The notes: a model not told the origin generated them from the letters alone. A DNA stretch of 64,000 nucleotides from Pseudoflavonifractor intestinihominis (GCF_040096055.1 NZ_JBBMFK010000013.1:50481-114480), one strand, 5' to 3'. Counted from the stretch's first letter, positions 25,458 to 35,150 are shown. Numbers and translations: made by a program.

Positions 25458-25934
25458 ATGAACATCAAGAAACAGTCCGCTGGCGTTTGGGTTAACCTGA
25501 TCGTCGCCATCCTGGCGCTGGCCTCTCTCATCGTCTACGGCGTGAACATCTCCAGCGCGGGCTACTTCCAGAACGCCGCCGTCAGCAGCATGACCACCTA
25601 CGGCATTCCCGCCATCATCCTGCTGGTGCTGGTCATCATCCTGGCCCAGCTCAAGCTCTCCGGCGCCGCCGCCACCGTGGTGGAGATCATCTCCGGCGCC
25701 ATGCGCATCGTCATCCCCGTGCTCCTCACCCTCTGCCTCATCAACCTGATCTCCGCCAGAGCCGAGGGCCTGGGCTACATCTACTTCTCCAACGCCGATG
25801 TCGCCCTGGAGGTTCAGACCCCCGAGAACCTGTCCTCCGCCACCGGCACCATCGCCAACATGATCTGCCTGGCGGTGGCCGCTGTGGCCGCCATGGTGGC
25901 CGCCTTCTTCCGCCTCAACAAGAAGGCGGACTGA
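25458..25934 (+). CDS. Four-span membrane protein paired with the GH3
   Basis: 158 residues with hydrophobic segments at about 10-32, 46-68, 76-100 and 132-152. The ATG lies 2 bases after the GH3 stop codon and the AAGGAGG-like RBS sits inside the end of the GH3 gene, so the pair is tightly coupled. I recognise no named family. A small membrane protein directly after a membrane GH3 suggests a complex, but no function can be read from the sequence. Confidence 0.7.
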   Translation: MNIKKQSAGVWVNLIVAILALASLIVYGVNISSAGYFQNAAVSSMTTYGIPAIILLVLVIILAQLKLSGAAATVVEIISGAMRIVIPVLLTLCLINLISARAEGLGYIYFSNADVALEVQTPENLSSATGTIANMICLAVAAVAAMVAAFFRLNKKAD

Positions 25935-25976
25935 GCAAAACCTACAGGCAAGCGTTGAAGGCCTGAGCAGGGTTTG

Positions 25977-26021
25977 AATTGCTGTGCCTGGGGAACGCAC
26001 CCTGGGCACAGCAATTTCTTT
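25977..26021 (+). terminator. Terminator or attenuator after the GH3 pair
   Basis: Perfect 12-bp stem AATTGCTGTGCC (25977-25988) / GGCACAGCAATT (26005-26016) followed by TTTCTTT. It may partly separate the GH3 pair from the rhamnosidase genes. Confidence 0.75.
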
Positions 26022-26080
26022 GCCCGGCAAGGGCGGGAAAATGAAAGAACGTTACGCTGCACGAGAAAGGCCGGTTACAT

Positions 26081-28624
26081 ATGCTTACCATCAGAACATT
26101 TACCTGTGAACATCAGCGGGAACACTGCGTGACCGACGCGGCCGCCCCCCGGTTCGGTTTCTCCCTGGACAGCGACCGGGCCGGCGCGGCGCTGGCCAAA
26201 GCCGTTCTGACGGTCAACGGCTGGACGGTGGAGACGGACCGGCAGGTCGCCATCCCCTACGGCGGCCCGGCCCTCAAGCCCTTTACCTGCTACCGGGCGG
26301 AGCTGACGGCGGTGGACGACGCCGGGGAGACCGCCCGGGCTTCCCTGGAATTCGAGACCGGGCGGCTGGACACCCCCTGGGCCGCCCAGTGGATCAGCGA
26401 CGGGGCCTACTCCTTCACGGAGAAGCGGGTGTCCCCCGTGCCCATGACCTTCCGCAAGACCTTTGCCCTCCGGGGCAAGGTGAAGGAGGCCAAGATCAGG
26501 GCCACCGCCATGGGCATCTACCAGCTGGCCCTCAACGGCGCAGCCGTGGGCCACGACTACTTTGCCCCCGGCTTTACCTCCTACAAGACCAACCTGCAAT
26601 ACCAGACCTACGACGTGACCGGCCTGCTCCAGGGGGACAACACCCTGACGGCGGTGGTGGCCGGCGGCTGGGCGGTGGGCTCCTTTGTGTTCACCCGGAA
26701 GAACCGGGTCACCGCCGACCGTCAGGCCCTGCTGCTGGAGCTGCGGGTCACCTATGAGGACGGCTCGGAGGAGATCGTGGGCACCGACACCTCCTGGCAG
26801 GTCACCGAGGAGGGGCCCCTCAAGGAGGCCGACCTGTACGACGGCGAGGTGTACGATGCCACCGCACAGACCGGCGGCTGGCGGAATGCAGTGATAGAGC
26901 AGCTGCGGGTCAGCCCGGCCATCCGGGCGGCCTACGGCCCGGCGGTCACCGCCCACGAGGAATTTTCCCCCATCTCCTGCACCAAAGTGGAAAACTGCCT
27001 GGTCTATGACTTCGGCCAGAACTTCGCCGGTGTGGTCAGGCTGAAAATCCGGGGCAAGAAGGGGCAGAAAATCCTGGTGCGCCACGCCGAGATCCTCAAC
27101 CCGGACGGCACCCTGAACACCGCGTTCCTCCGCTCCGCCAAGGCCCGCATCGCGTACACCTGCACCGACGGCGAACAGACCTACTCCCCCCGGTTCACCT
27201 ACATGGGCTTCCGGTATGTGGGCGTGGAGGGCATCGCGGCGGAGGACATCGATGTGAAAGCCGTGGCCCTCTACTCCGACCTGGCCGACAACGGCGGCTT
27301 CTCCTGCTCCAACGAGATGCTCAACCAGCTCCAGTCCAACATCCGGTGGGGCGCCAAGTCCAACTTTGTGGACATCCCCACCGACTGCCCCCAGCGGGAC
27401 GAGCGCATGGGCTGGACCGGCGATATCGCCGTGTTCTCCCCCACCGCCTGCTACAACTTCGACATGAGCCGCTTCCTGGAGAAGTGGATGCTGGACGTGC
27501 AGGCCGAGCAGCTCAGGGGCGGCGGCATCCCCAACACCGTCCCCGCCCAGGGATACGGCTTCCCGGCCACCATGCCCGCCATGGCGGTGGACTGGTGGGG
27601 CGACGCCTGCGTGCTGGTGCCCTGGGCGGAGTACATGGCCCGGGGCGACCTGTCCATCCTGAAGAAGTTCTACCCGGTGATGAAAAAATACGTGAAGGCC
27701 TGCAAATTCTGGGCGGGACTGCTCAGCTTCGGCAAGAAGAAGTACATCTGGAGCACCCCCTCCGTGCTCCACTTCGGGGACTGGGTGGCCCCCGACGTGC
27801 CCAAGATGCAGCAGTGGCAGGCACGCAGCAAGTGGACCGCCACCGCCAGCCTGTGCCACACCAGCGCCGTCACCGCCCAGGTGGCAGAGCTGCTGGGGGA
27901 GCAGGAGGACGCCGCCTATTACAGGGACCTGAGCGCCAAGGTGGCCGACGCCTACTGCTCTGTGTTCACCGACGGCCAGGGCAGGCTCCTCAACGAGTTC
28001 CAGACCGCCTATGTGCTGCCCCTCCAGTTCGGCATGTTTCCGCCGGAGGCGCGGGCCAAGGCGGCGGACAATCTGGCCCGGCTGGTGGAGAAAAACGACT
28101 TCTGCATCGGCACCGGCTTCCCCGGCACGCCCTACATCCTCTTCGCCCTGGCCGACAACGGCCACGCCGACACGGCCTGGAAGATGCTTCTGAACACCAA
28201 GTGCCCCTCCTGGCTCTACGAGGTGAAGGTGGGGGCCACCACCATCTGGGAGCGGTGGGACGGCCTGGACGAGAACGGCCAGTGTCCTATCGGGGACGAC
28301 GGCACCGACACCATGATCTCCTACAACCACTACGCCTCCGGCGCGGTGGGCGACTTCCTCTACCGGCGGGTAGCGGGCATCGAGCCCCTGGAGGCGGGCT
28401 ACAAGCGCTTTGCCGTCAAGCCCCTGGTGGGCGGCGGCCTCACCTGGGCCAGCGCCTGGGTGGAGACCCCCTACGGCCGGGCCGCAGTGGACTGGAAGGC
28501 GGAAAACGGCGCACTGACCGTGACCGTGGCGGTGCCTGTGGGTGCAAGTTGTGAGTTGACGCTGCCTGACGGATGTCATACAATTTATGGCAGCGGAACC
28601 TACACCTGTTCCTGCAAGCTGTAA
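26081..28624 (+). CDS. Cytoplasmic GH78 alpha-L-rhamnosidase
   Basis: 847 residues without a signal peptide, so probably cytoplasmic. The N-terminal half has the rhamnosidase beta domains (AKIRATAMGIYQLALNG, FAPGFTSYKTNLQYQTYDVT). The (alpha/alpha)6 barrel has the family signature DIPTDCPQRDERMGWTGD, whose Glu is the expected general acid, and TTIWERWDG, whose Glu is the expected base. GH78 enzymes release terminal L-rhamnose from plant glycosides and polysaccharides. It is followed 15 bases later by a GPH symporter and the rhamnose catabolic genes, so imported rhamnosides are probably cut inside the cell. RBS AAAGG lies 10-14 bases upstream. Confidence 0.93.
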   Translation: MLTIRTFTCEHQREHCVTDAAAPRFGFSLDSDRAGAALAKAVLTVNGWTVETDRQVAIPYGGPALKPFTCYRAELTAVDDAGETARASLEFETGRLDTPWAAQWISDGAYSFTEKRVSPVPMTFRKTFALRGKVKEAKIRATAMGIYQLALNGAAVGHDYFAPGFTSYKTNLQYQTYDVTGLLQGDNTLTAVVAGGWAVGSFVFTRKNRVTADRQALLLELRVTYEDGSEEIVGTDTSWQVTEEGPLKEADLYDGEVYDATAQTGGWRNAVIEQLRVSPAIRAAYGPAVTAHEEFSPISCTKVENCLVYDFGQNFAGVVRLKIRGKKGQKILVRHAEILNPDGTLNTAFLRSAKARIAYTCTDGEQTYSPRFTYMGFRYVGVEGIAAEDIDVKAVALYSDLADNGGFSCSNEMLNQLQSNIRWGAKSNFVDIPTDCPQRDERMGWTGDIAVFSPTACYNFDMSRFLEKWMLDVQAEQLRGGGIPNTVPAQGYGFPATMPAMAVDWWGDACVLVPWAEYMARGDLSILKKFYPVMKKYVKACKFWAGLLSFGKKKYIWSTPSVLHFGDWVAPDVPKMQQWQARSKWTATASLCHTSAVTAQVAELLGEQEDAAYYRDLSAKVADAYCSVFTDGQGRLLNEFQTAYVLPLQFGMFPPEARAKAADNLARLVEKNDFCIGTGFPGTPYILFALADNGHADTAWKMLLNTKCPSWLYEVKVGATTIWERWDGLDENGQCPIGDDGTDTMISYNHYASGAVGDFLYRRVAGIEPLEAGYKRFAVKPLVGGGLTWASAWVETPYGRAAVDWKAENGALTVTVAVPVGASCELTLPDGCHTIYGSGTYTCSCKL

Positions 28625-28639
28625 GAAAGGATATGGACT

Positions 28640-30100
28640 ATGAACGACAAAAAGAATGACTTCTGGAGCACGCCCCTGACCAGATCCCTCATCCGTTCCC
28701 CGGAAGTCCGGCTCCCCGAGATGCTGCTGGGCTACTTCATCGGCCCCTTCGGCGCCCTGCTCTCCTCGGGCATCTTCACCAGCTTCCTCAACAAGTACTT
28801 CACCGACGTGCTGGCCCTGGACGAGGCCTTCCTCTCCGTGCTGCAGGTGGTATCCACCATCCTGATCGTGGCGGCCAACCTGATTGTGGGCCAGCTCATC
28901 GAGCGCACCCGGTGCCTGGCGGGCAAGGCCCGGCCCTGGGTACTCCTGTCCGCCCTGACGCTATCGGTGGCCAGCGTGCTCATGTTCATCGTCCCCTTTG
29001 AGGGGACGGCCAAGATGGTGTGGATCGCCATCGCCTACAACCTGTACTACGCTGTGGCCTACCCCATCTACAACACCGCCAACTCCACCCTGATCCCCGT
29101 GTCCACCCGCAACAGCCAGCAGCGGGGCGCCCTGGCCTCCTTCACCAATGTGGCCGGCCTGGGCGTCATGGGCGTGGGCTCCATGGTGTTCCCCATCCTG
29201 GTCAGCCAGGTGATGAAGAACGACCAGAACATGTGGTTCATGGTCATGCTGGCCGTGGCCATCTTCTCCGCCCTGACCATCTTCCTCCAGTACAAGTTCA
29301 CCCGTGAGCGGGTCACCGAGGAGGCCATGACCTCCGGCAGCGCCCAGGAGACCAAGGCCAAGGCCGCCTCCCTGGGCGAGCAGCTGGGGGCCGTCACCAG
29401 CGAGAAGTGGTGGTGGATCGTCATCCTCTTCTACCTGGGCTTCCAGTGGGCCGGCGCCATGAAGAACGGCTCCATGAGCTACTTCTGCGAGTGGGTCATC
29501 GGCGCCACCGGCACCATCGACTGGGGCCTGGCCCAGACCGTTCTGTCTGTCCTGGGCGCCATCCCCATGGCGGTGGCCGCCCTGTTCGTGGTGCCCCTGG
29601 CCAACAAGTTCTCCAAGCGCACCGTGTGCATGGCGGGCATGCTGGTGGGCGCCGTGGGCGGCGTCATCGCCGGTCTGGGCAGCCACAACTTCGTGCTGGT
29701 GGCCATCGGCGTGGCCCTCAAGTGCCTGGGCTCCGCCCCCGCCTGCTACCTGATCCTGGCCATGCTGGCCGACGTCATCGACCACATCGAGTTCAAGAGC
29801 GGCATCCGCACCGACGGCCTGACCATGAGCATCTACTCCTCCCTGATGGTGGCCGCCACCCCCATCATGAACGCCGTGTTCATGGCCATGCTGGGCGCGG
29901 TCAACTACCAGAAGCCCACCGGCGGGGCTGAGACCATTGTTCAGACCGCCGCTGTCCAGAGCACCATCACCGTGGGCTACATCTGGGTGGAGACCATCGC
30001 CTATGTGGTGTGCGCCGCCCTGATCTTCTTCTTCACCGTGGAGAAGAACCTGCCCCAGGAGCAGGCCGCCATCGCCGCCCGCCACAAGCAGGAGGACTGA
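28640..30100 (+). CDS. GPH-family (MFS) sugar/glycoside cation symporter
   Basis: 486 residues with about twelve transmembrane segments; a hydrophilic loop at about 225-260 separates the halves. The first half has LGYFIGPFGALLSSGIF and the second WAGAMKNGSMSYFCEWV. It resembles the glycoside-pentoside-hexuronide:cation symporters (MelB/XynP type). Its place between the rhamnosidase and rhaB points to rhamnose or rhamnoside uptake. RBS AAAGGA is before the ATG. Confidence 0.85.
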   Translation: MNDKKNDFWSTPLTRSLIRSPEVRLPEMLLGYFIGPFGALLSSGIFTSFLNKYFTDVLALDEAFLSVLQVVSTILIVAANLIVGQLIERTRCLAGKARPWVLLSALTLSVASVLMFIVPFEGTAKMVWIAIAYNLYYAVAYPIYNTANSTLIPVSTRNSQQRGALASFTNVAGLGVMGVGSMVFPILVSQVMKNDQNMWFMVMLAVAIFSALTIFLQYKFTRERVTEEAMTSGSAQETKAKAASLGEQLGAVTSEKWWWIVILFYLGFQWAGAMKNGSMSYFCEWVIGATGTIDWGLAQTVLSVLGAIPMAVAALFVVPLANKFSKRTVCMAGMLVGAVGGVIAGLGSHNFVLVAIGVALKCLGSAPACYLILAMLADVIDHIEFKSGIRTDGLTMSIYSSLMVAATPIMNAVFMAMLGAVNYQKPTGGAETIVQTAAVQSTITVGYIWVETIAYVVCAALIFFFTVEKNLPQEQAAIAARHKQED

Positions 30101-30136
30101 CCCCTGCAAAACCCCAGAAAAGAGAGGGTATCGGAA

Positions 30137-31453
30137 ATGATACACTTAGCCATTGACATCGGCGCGTCCTCCGGGCGGCACATTGCCGCCTGGAGGGAGG
30201 ACGGCGAACTGAAAATGAAAGAGGTCTACCGCTTCCCCAACCTGCCCCAGGAGCAGGACGGCCACCTGGTCTGGGACCTGGACCGGCTGTGCCGGGAGGT
30301 GGTCAGCGGCCTGAAGGCCTGCAAGGAGCAGGGCATTATGCCCGACAGCGTGGGCATCGACACCTGGGCGGTGGACTATGTGCTGCTGGACGACGCGGAC
30401 AAGCCCATTCTGCCCCTGTACTGCTACCGGGACGGCCGGGGCGCCCAGGCCGCGGAGCTGGTCCACAAGGTACTCCCCTTTGACAAGCTCTACGAGAAAA
30501 CTGGCATTCAGTTCCAGCCCTTCAACACCATCTACCAGCTCTATTGGGACAAGGTGAACGGCCGGCTGGACGGCGCGGCGGACTTTCTTATGCTGCCCGA
30601 GTACCTGAGCTTCTACCTCTCCGGCGTCAAGGCCCACGAGTACACCAACGCCAGCTCCACCGGCCTGCTGGACGCCAGGCGCAGGACCTGGGACATGGAG
30701 ATCGTCACCGCCCTGGGCCTGCCGGAACGGCTCTTCGCCGCCCAGCCCCAGAAGCCGCCTGTGAAGCTGGGGCAGTTGAAGACGGACATTGCGCAGCAGG
30801 TGGGCTTTGACTGCGACGTGGTCCTCCCCGCCACCCACGACACCGCCTCCGCCATCGCCGCCCTGCCCCAGAAGGGCACGGCCTACATCTCCAGCGGCAC
30901 CTGGTCCCTGCTGGGCGCCGAGCTGGAGCAGCCCGTCACCACCCCGGAGGCCATGAAGGCCAACTTCACCAACGAGGGCGGCGTGGGCACCATCCGGTTT
31001 TTGAAGAACATCATGGGCTTGTGGCTGGTCCAGTGCCTCAAGCGGGAGCTGAAGGACCAGTACTCCTTCGCCCAGCTGGCCCAGATGGCCCAGGCGGAGG
31101 CCGATTTCGACTACCGCCTGGACGTAAACAGCGCCCGTTACCTGGCCCCCAAGTCCGTCATGGCGGAGATCGACGCCGAGTGCGCCGGTCACGGATGGCC
31201 CGTACCCCAGACCCCCGGCCAGTACGCCCACGCCATCTACCAGAGCCTGGCCCACGCCTACGCCGCCGCGCTGGATCAGCTGGAGTCCATCACCGGCGAG
31301 AAGTTCGACGTGCTGTGCATTGTGGGCGGCGGCGTCAACAACACCTACCTCAACCACCTCACCTGGCAGGCCATCGGCCGGCCGGTGATCACCGGCTCCC
31401 CCGAGGCCACGGCCCTGGGAAATATTCTGCTGCAGGAGGCTGCATATGTATAA
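30137..31453 (+). CDS. rhaB: Rhamnulokinase
   Basis: 438 residues of the FGGY/ASKHA kinase family. It begins IHLAIDIGASSGRH (phosphate loop 1), has GIDTWAVDYVLLD, TGIQFQPFNTIYQL, the rhamnulokinase-typical LPEYLSFYLSG, the phosphate-2 region YISSGTWSLLGAEL and adenosine motif IVGGGVNNTYLN. It phosphorylates L-rhamnulose at C1 with ATP. Overlaps rhaA by 8 bases. RBS AGAGAGGG. Confidence 0.94.
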   Translation: MIHLAIDIGASSGRHIAAWREDGELKMKEVYRFPNLPQEQDGHLVWDLDRLCREVVSGLKACKEQGIMPDSVGIDTWAVDYVLLDDADKPILPLYCYRDGRGAQAAELVHKVLPFDKLYEKTGIQFQPFNTIYQLYWDKVNGRLDGAADFLMLPEYLSFYLSGVKAHEYTNASSTGLLDARRRTWDMEIVTALGLPERLFAAQPQKPPVKLGQLKTDIAQQVGFDCDVVLPATHDTASAIAALPQKGTAYISSGTWSLLGAELEQPVTTPEAMKANFTNEGGVGTIRFLKNIMGLWLVQCLKRELKDQYSFAQLAQMAQAEADFDYRLDVNSARYLAPKSVMAEIDAECAGHGWPVPQTPGQYAHAIYQSLAHAYAAALDQLESITGEKFDVLCIVGGGVNNTYLNHLTWQAIGRPVITGSPEATALGNILLQEAAYV

Positions 31454-32702
31454 CGAAGCGAAAGAGAAATACGCCGCGCTGGGCGTGGACACCGAGCAGG
31501 CCATGGCGCGGCTGATGAAGGCGCCCGTCTCCCTCCACTGCTGGCAGGGCGACGACGTCCGCGGCTTTGATACCGACCCCACCAAGCCCCTCACCGGCGG
31601 CATCCAGACCACCGGCAACTACCCCGGCCGGGCCCGTACCCCCGAGGAGCTGATGGCCGACATCGACATGGTCCTCAAGCTGTGCCCCGGCATGAAGAAG
31701 CTGAACCTCCACGCCAACTACGCCATCTTTGACGACGCCAACGGCGGCTGGGTGGACCGGGACAAGCTGGAGCCCAAGCACTTCAAGAAGTGGGTGGACT
31801 TCTGCAAGGAGCGGGGCCTGGGCTGCGACTTCAACCCCACCTTCTTCTCCCACCCCAAGTGCGACCCCCTCACCCTGTCCTCCCCCAACGAGGAGACCCG
31901 CCGCTTCTGGATCGACCACGGCAAGGCCTGCATCCGCATCAGCCAGTACCTGGCCGAGGAGCTGGGTCAGCCCTGCGTCATGAACATCTGGACCGGCGAC
32001 GGCTTCAAGGACATCCCCGCCGACCGCATGGGCCCCCGGATGCGCTACAAGGAGTCCATCGATGAGATCCTGTCCGAGCCCTTTGACTTCAACAAGGTCA
32101 AGCCCTGTGTGGAGTCCAAGGTCTTCGGCATCGGCGTGGAGGCCTATACCGTGGGCAGCGCCGAGTTCTCCCTGAACTATGCCGCCGCCAACCCGGGCAA
32201 GTGCATCCCCCTCATGGACAACGGCCACTACCACCCCACCGAGGTGGTGAGCGACAAGATCCCCGCCCTGCTGGTGTTCTTTCCCGAGATCGCCCTCCAC
32301 ATCACCCGCCCCGTCCGCTGGGACAGCGACCACGTGGTCCTCTTTGACGACGAGACCCGGGAGATGGCCAAGGAGATCGTCCGCTGCGGCGGCCTGGACG
32401 GCCGGGTGAAGATGGCCCTGGACTACTTCGACGCCTCGGTCAACCGGGTGGCCGCCTGGACTCTGGGCTTCCGCAACTGGCAGAAGGCCCTGCTCAACGC
32501 CCTGCTCACCCCCAGCGACAGCCTGAAGGCCGACCAGGACGCCGGCGACTTCACCGCCGTGCTGGTTCGGCAGGACGAGCTGAAGACCCTGCCCTTCGGT
32601 GCGGTGTGGGACGAGTACTGCCGCCGGTGCGGCGCGCCCCTGGACGGCACCTGGCTGGACACTGTCCGCCAGTATGAAAAAGAGGTTCTCTCCCAGCGCT
32701 GA
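31446..32702 (+). CDS. rhaA: L-rhamnose isomerase
   Basis: 418 residues, the usual length. It contains SLHCWQGDDVRGFD near the start, LNLHANYA, MNIWTGDGFKDIPADR and LMDNGHYHPTEVVSDKIPALL, all characteristic; the His/Asp/Glu residues in these blocks bind the two metal ions. It converts L-rhamnose to L-rhamnulose. ATG at 31446 overlaps the rhaB end by 8 bases and a GGAGG RBS lies just upstream inside rhaB. Confidence 0.96.
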   Translation: MYNEAKEKYAALGVDTEQAMARLMKAPVSLHCWQGDDVRGFDTDPTKPLTGGIQTTGNYPGRARTPEELMADIDMVLKLCPGMKKLNLHANYAIFDDANGGWVDRDKLEPKHFKKWVDFCKERGLGCDFNPTFFSHPKCDPLTLSSPNEETRRFWIDHGKACIRISQYLAEELGQPCVMNIWTGDGFKDIPADRMGPRMRYKESIDEILSEPFDFNKVKPCVESKVFGIGVEAYTVGSAEFSLNYAAANPGKCIPLMDNGHYHPTEVVSDKIPALLVFFPEIALHITRPVRWDSDHVVLFDDETREMAKEIVRCGGLDGRVKMALDYFDASVNRVAAWTLGFRNWQKALLNALLTPSDSLKADQDAGDFTAVLVRQDELKTLPFGAVWDEYCRRCGAPLDGTWLDTVRQYEKEVLSQR

Positions 32703-32744
32703 ATGCGCCGTCTGAAACTATTACATAACAGGAGGAGTATTATC

Positions 32745-33887
32745 ATGGTCAATCGTTTTGTGCTTAACGCCATCTCTTATCACGGAAAGGGCGCCATCAA
32801 GGAGATCCCCGGCCTGGTGACCGCCAAGGGCTTCAAGAAGGCCTTCATCGCCTCCGACCCCGACCTGGTCAAGTTCAACGTCACCAAGAAGGTCACCGAC
32901 CTGCTGGACGAGGCCGGCATGGCCTATGAGATTTACTCCGACATCAAGCCCAACCCCACCATTGAGAACGTCCAGTCCGGCGTGGAGGCCTACAAGAAGT
33001 CGGGCGCCGACTACATGATCACCATCGGCGGCGGCTCCTCCATGGACACCGGCAAGGCCATCGGCATCATCATCAACAACCCCGAGTTCGCCGACGTCCG
33101 CTCCCTGGAGGGCGTGGCCCCCACCAAGAACCGCACCGTGTTCACCATCGCCGTGCCCACCACCGCCGGCACCGCCGCCGAGGCCACCATCAACTACGTC
33201 ATCACCGACGTTGAGCGCAAGCGCAAGTTCGTCTGCGTGGACACCAACGACATCCCCGACATCGCCGTGGTGGACCCCGACATGATGTCCACCATGCCCA
33301 AGGGCCTCACCGCCTCCACCGGTATGGACGCCCTGACCCACGCCATCGAGGGCTACACCACCAAGGCCGCCTGGACCCTGGCCGACTGCCTGAACCTGGA
33401 GGCCATCCGCCTCATCTCCAAGAACCTGCGCAGCGCCGTGAACAACGAGCCCGACGGCCGCGAGGGCATGGCCCTGGGCCAGTTCGTCACCGGCATGGCC
33501 TTCTCCAACGTGGGCCTGGGCATCGCCCACTCCATGGCCCACACCCTGGGCGCCGTGTACGACACTCCCCACGGCGTGGCCTGCGCCATGATGCTGCCCA
33601 TCGTGATGGAGTTCAACCAGGAGTACACCGGCGAGAAGTTCAAGGCCATCGCCGAGGCCATGGGCGTGGACACCACCGGCATGGACCAGGCCGCCTACCG
33701 CAAGGCCGCCATCGACGCGGTGCGCCAGCTGTCCCAGGATGTGGGCATCCCCACCAAGCTGCCCGCCATGAAGGAGGAGGACCTGGACTTCCTGGCCCAG
33801 TCCGCCGCCGCCGACGCCTGCGCCCCCGGCAACCCCAGAGAGGCCACTGTGGAGGACTTCAAGACGCTGTTCCGCAAGCTGATGTGA
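32745..33887 (+). CDS. fucO: Lactaldehyde reductase, iron-dependent alcohol dehydrogenase
   Basis: 380 residues of the group III (iron) alcohol dehydrogenases. NAD-binding GGGSSMDTGKAIG and metal-binding segments STGMDALTHAIEGYTT and GIAHSMAHTLGAVYDTPHG are present. With rhaD next to it, the likely reaction is L-lactaldehyde to L-1,2-propanediol with NADH, which balances redox during anaerobic rhamnose use. The frame begins at 32703, but ATG 32745 has GGAGGA 8 bases upstream and is the start. Confidence 0.92.
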   Translation: MVNRFVLNAISYHGKGAIKEIPGLVTAKGFKKAFIASDPDLVKFNVTKKVTDLLDEAGMAYEIYSDIKPNPTIENVQSGVEAYKKSGADYMITIGGGSSMDTGKAIGIIINNPEFADVRSLEGVAPTKNRTVFTIAVPTTAGTAAEATINYVITDVERKRKFVCVDTNDIPDIAVVDPDMMSTMPKGLTASTGMDALTHAIEGYTTKAAWTLADCLNLEAIRLISKNLRSAVNNEPDGREGMALGQFVTGMAFSNVGLGIAHSMAHTLGAVYDTPHGVACAMMLPIVMEFNQEYTGEKFKAIAEAMGVDTTGMDQAAYRKAAIDAVRQLSQDVGIPTKLPAMKEEDLDFLAQSAAADACAPGNPREATVEDFKTLFRKLM

Positions 33888-33934
33888 GAGCAGCATTTCA
33901 TCCATCGGATATGAGATAGGAGAGAAAAGACGTC

Positions 33935-34747
33935 ATGAAAGATATTCTGACCGCTCCCTTTGTGGAGGAGATGAAGAGCACTACCGCCAACATGTACCGC
34001 ATGGGCTGGGATGAGCGCAACGGCGGCAACATCAGCTACCTGCTCAGCGAGGCCGAGGTGGCCGAGTACCTGGATCTGAACAAGGTCATCCGCACCATCC
34101 CCACCGGCTTCGACGCCACCCCCCTCATCGGCAAGTACTTCATCGTCACCGGCACCGGCAAGTACTTCAAGAACGTGGAGAAGGACCCGGAGACCAACCT
34201 GGGCGTCATCCGCATCGCCCAGGACGGCACCACCGCCGAGCTGCTGTGGGGCTATAAGGACGGCGGCAAGTTCACCTCTGAGCTGCCCGCCCACCTGATG
34301 AGCCACATGGCCCGCCTGAAGGTGGACCCGGAGAACCGGGTGGTTATGCACAGCCACCCCACCTACACCCTGGCCATGAACTACGTCCACGAGCTGGATG
34401 AGAAGAAGTTCACCCACACCCTGTGGGAGATGTGCACCGAGTGCATTGTGGTCTTCCCCGACGGCGTGGGCGTGCTGCCCTGGATGCTCTGCGGCACCAA
34501 CTCCATCGGCGAGGCCACTGCCAAGAAGATGGAGGAGTTCCGGCTGGTGGTGTGGGGCATGCACGGCATCTACGGCGCCGGCAAGACCCTGGACGAGACT
34601 TTCGGCCTCATCGAGACCGTGGAGAAGGCCGCCCAGATCTACATGCTCACCGCCCACCTGCCCCGGAAGAACACCATCCTGGACAGCCAGATGAGAGAGC
34701 TGGCAGAATACTTCGGCGTCAACTACCGGAAAGACTTCCTGGACTGA
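33935..34747 (+). CDS. rhaD: Rhamnulose-1-phosphate aldolase
   Basis: 270 residues of the class II aldolase/adducin family. Key blocks are WDERNGGNISYLL, VTGTGKYFKNV, the zinc ligands in MHSHPTYTLAM, and WGMHGIYGAGKTLDE with a third His. It splits L-rhamnulose 1-phosphate into DHAP and L-lactaldehyde. It ends the rhamnose operon, 47 bases after fucO, and is followed by a strong bidirectional terminator. RBS TAGGAGAG. Confidence 0.95.
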   Translation: MKDILTAPFVEEMKSTTANMYRMGWDERNGGNISYLLSEAEVAEYLDLNKVIRTIPTGFDATPLIGKYFIVTGTGKYFKNVEKDPETNLGVIRIAQDGTTAELLWGYKDGGKFTSELPAHLMSHMARLKVDPENRVVMHSHPTYTLAMNYVHELDEKKFTHTLWEMCTECIVVFPDGVGVLPWMLCGTNSIGEATAKKMEEFRLVVWGMHGIYGAGKTLDETFGLIETVEKAAQIYMLTAHLPRKNTILDSQMRELAEYFGVNYRKDFLD

Positions 34748-34776
34748 CCTCTTTCTCCCCAGGTCTGTCCGCCATC

Positions 34777-34820
34777 AAAAGCATGAGGCCCCACCCAGCC
34801 GGGTGAGGCCTCATGCTTTT
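34777..34820. terminator. Bidirectional terminator after rhaD
   Basis: AAAAGCATGAGGCC (34777-34790) pairs with GGCCTCATGCTTTT (34807-34820), plus an inner CACCC/GGGTG stem; T-runs on both strands. Confidence 0.92.
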
Positions 34821-35150
34821 CTATCCTGTTTCTCCCGGCGCTCCGCCATCCCACCGGAACCGTTTTATATCCACACAGCCGTCGGAGCGGAATCCCACGC
34901 CCTCCCCCTCCAGAAGGGCGCGCTGCTCCGGCCACCCCGGTGCCGGACGTCCGGCATGGTTCACCACCCGGTGGCACGGGTAGTCGCCATAATAGGACGC
35001 GTCACTGAGCACCCTCCCCACCAGCCTGGCGTTTTTCTCCCTGCCGATGAGCCGGGCGATCTGGCCGTAGGTGGCCACCCGGCCCGCCGGAATCTCCTCC
35101 ACCACGGACAGGATCTCATAGATCAGATGCTCATTCAGAATTCGTTCCAT
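34821..35150 (-). CDS. MGMT-family DNA repair protein, DNA-binding domain only
   Basis: 109 residues equal to the C-terminal domain of O6-alkylguanine-DNA alkyltransferase. The active-site motif YPCHRVVN keeps the Cys, unlike alkyltransferase-like ATL proteins, which have Trp there. The helix-turn-helix segment AGRVATYGQIARLIG is also present. The Ada/Ogt N-terminal domain is absent. It may be a minimal alkyltransferase or a signalling relative for nucleotide-excision repair. ATG at 35150 has AGGAG 8 bases upstream; the longer frame to 35222 has no RBS. Confidence 0.85.
   Translation of the reverse strand: MERILNEHLIYEILSVVEEIPAGRVATYGQIARLIGREKNARLVGRVLSDASYYGDYPCHRVVNHAGRPAPGWPEQRALLEGEGVGFRSDGCVDIKRFRWDGGAPGETG

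Noticed and set aside
26075..28579. 834-codon minus-strand frame across the rhamnosidase gene
   Set aside because: Antisense shadow of GH78; no RBS and low-complexity composition.
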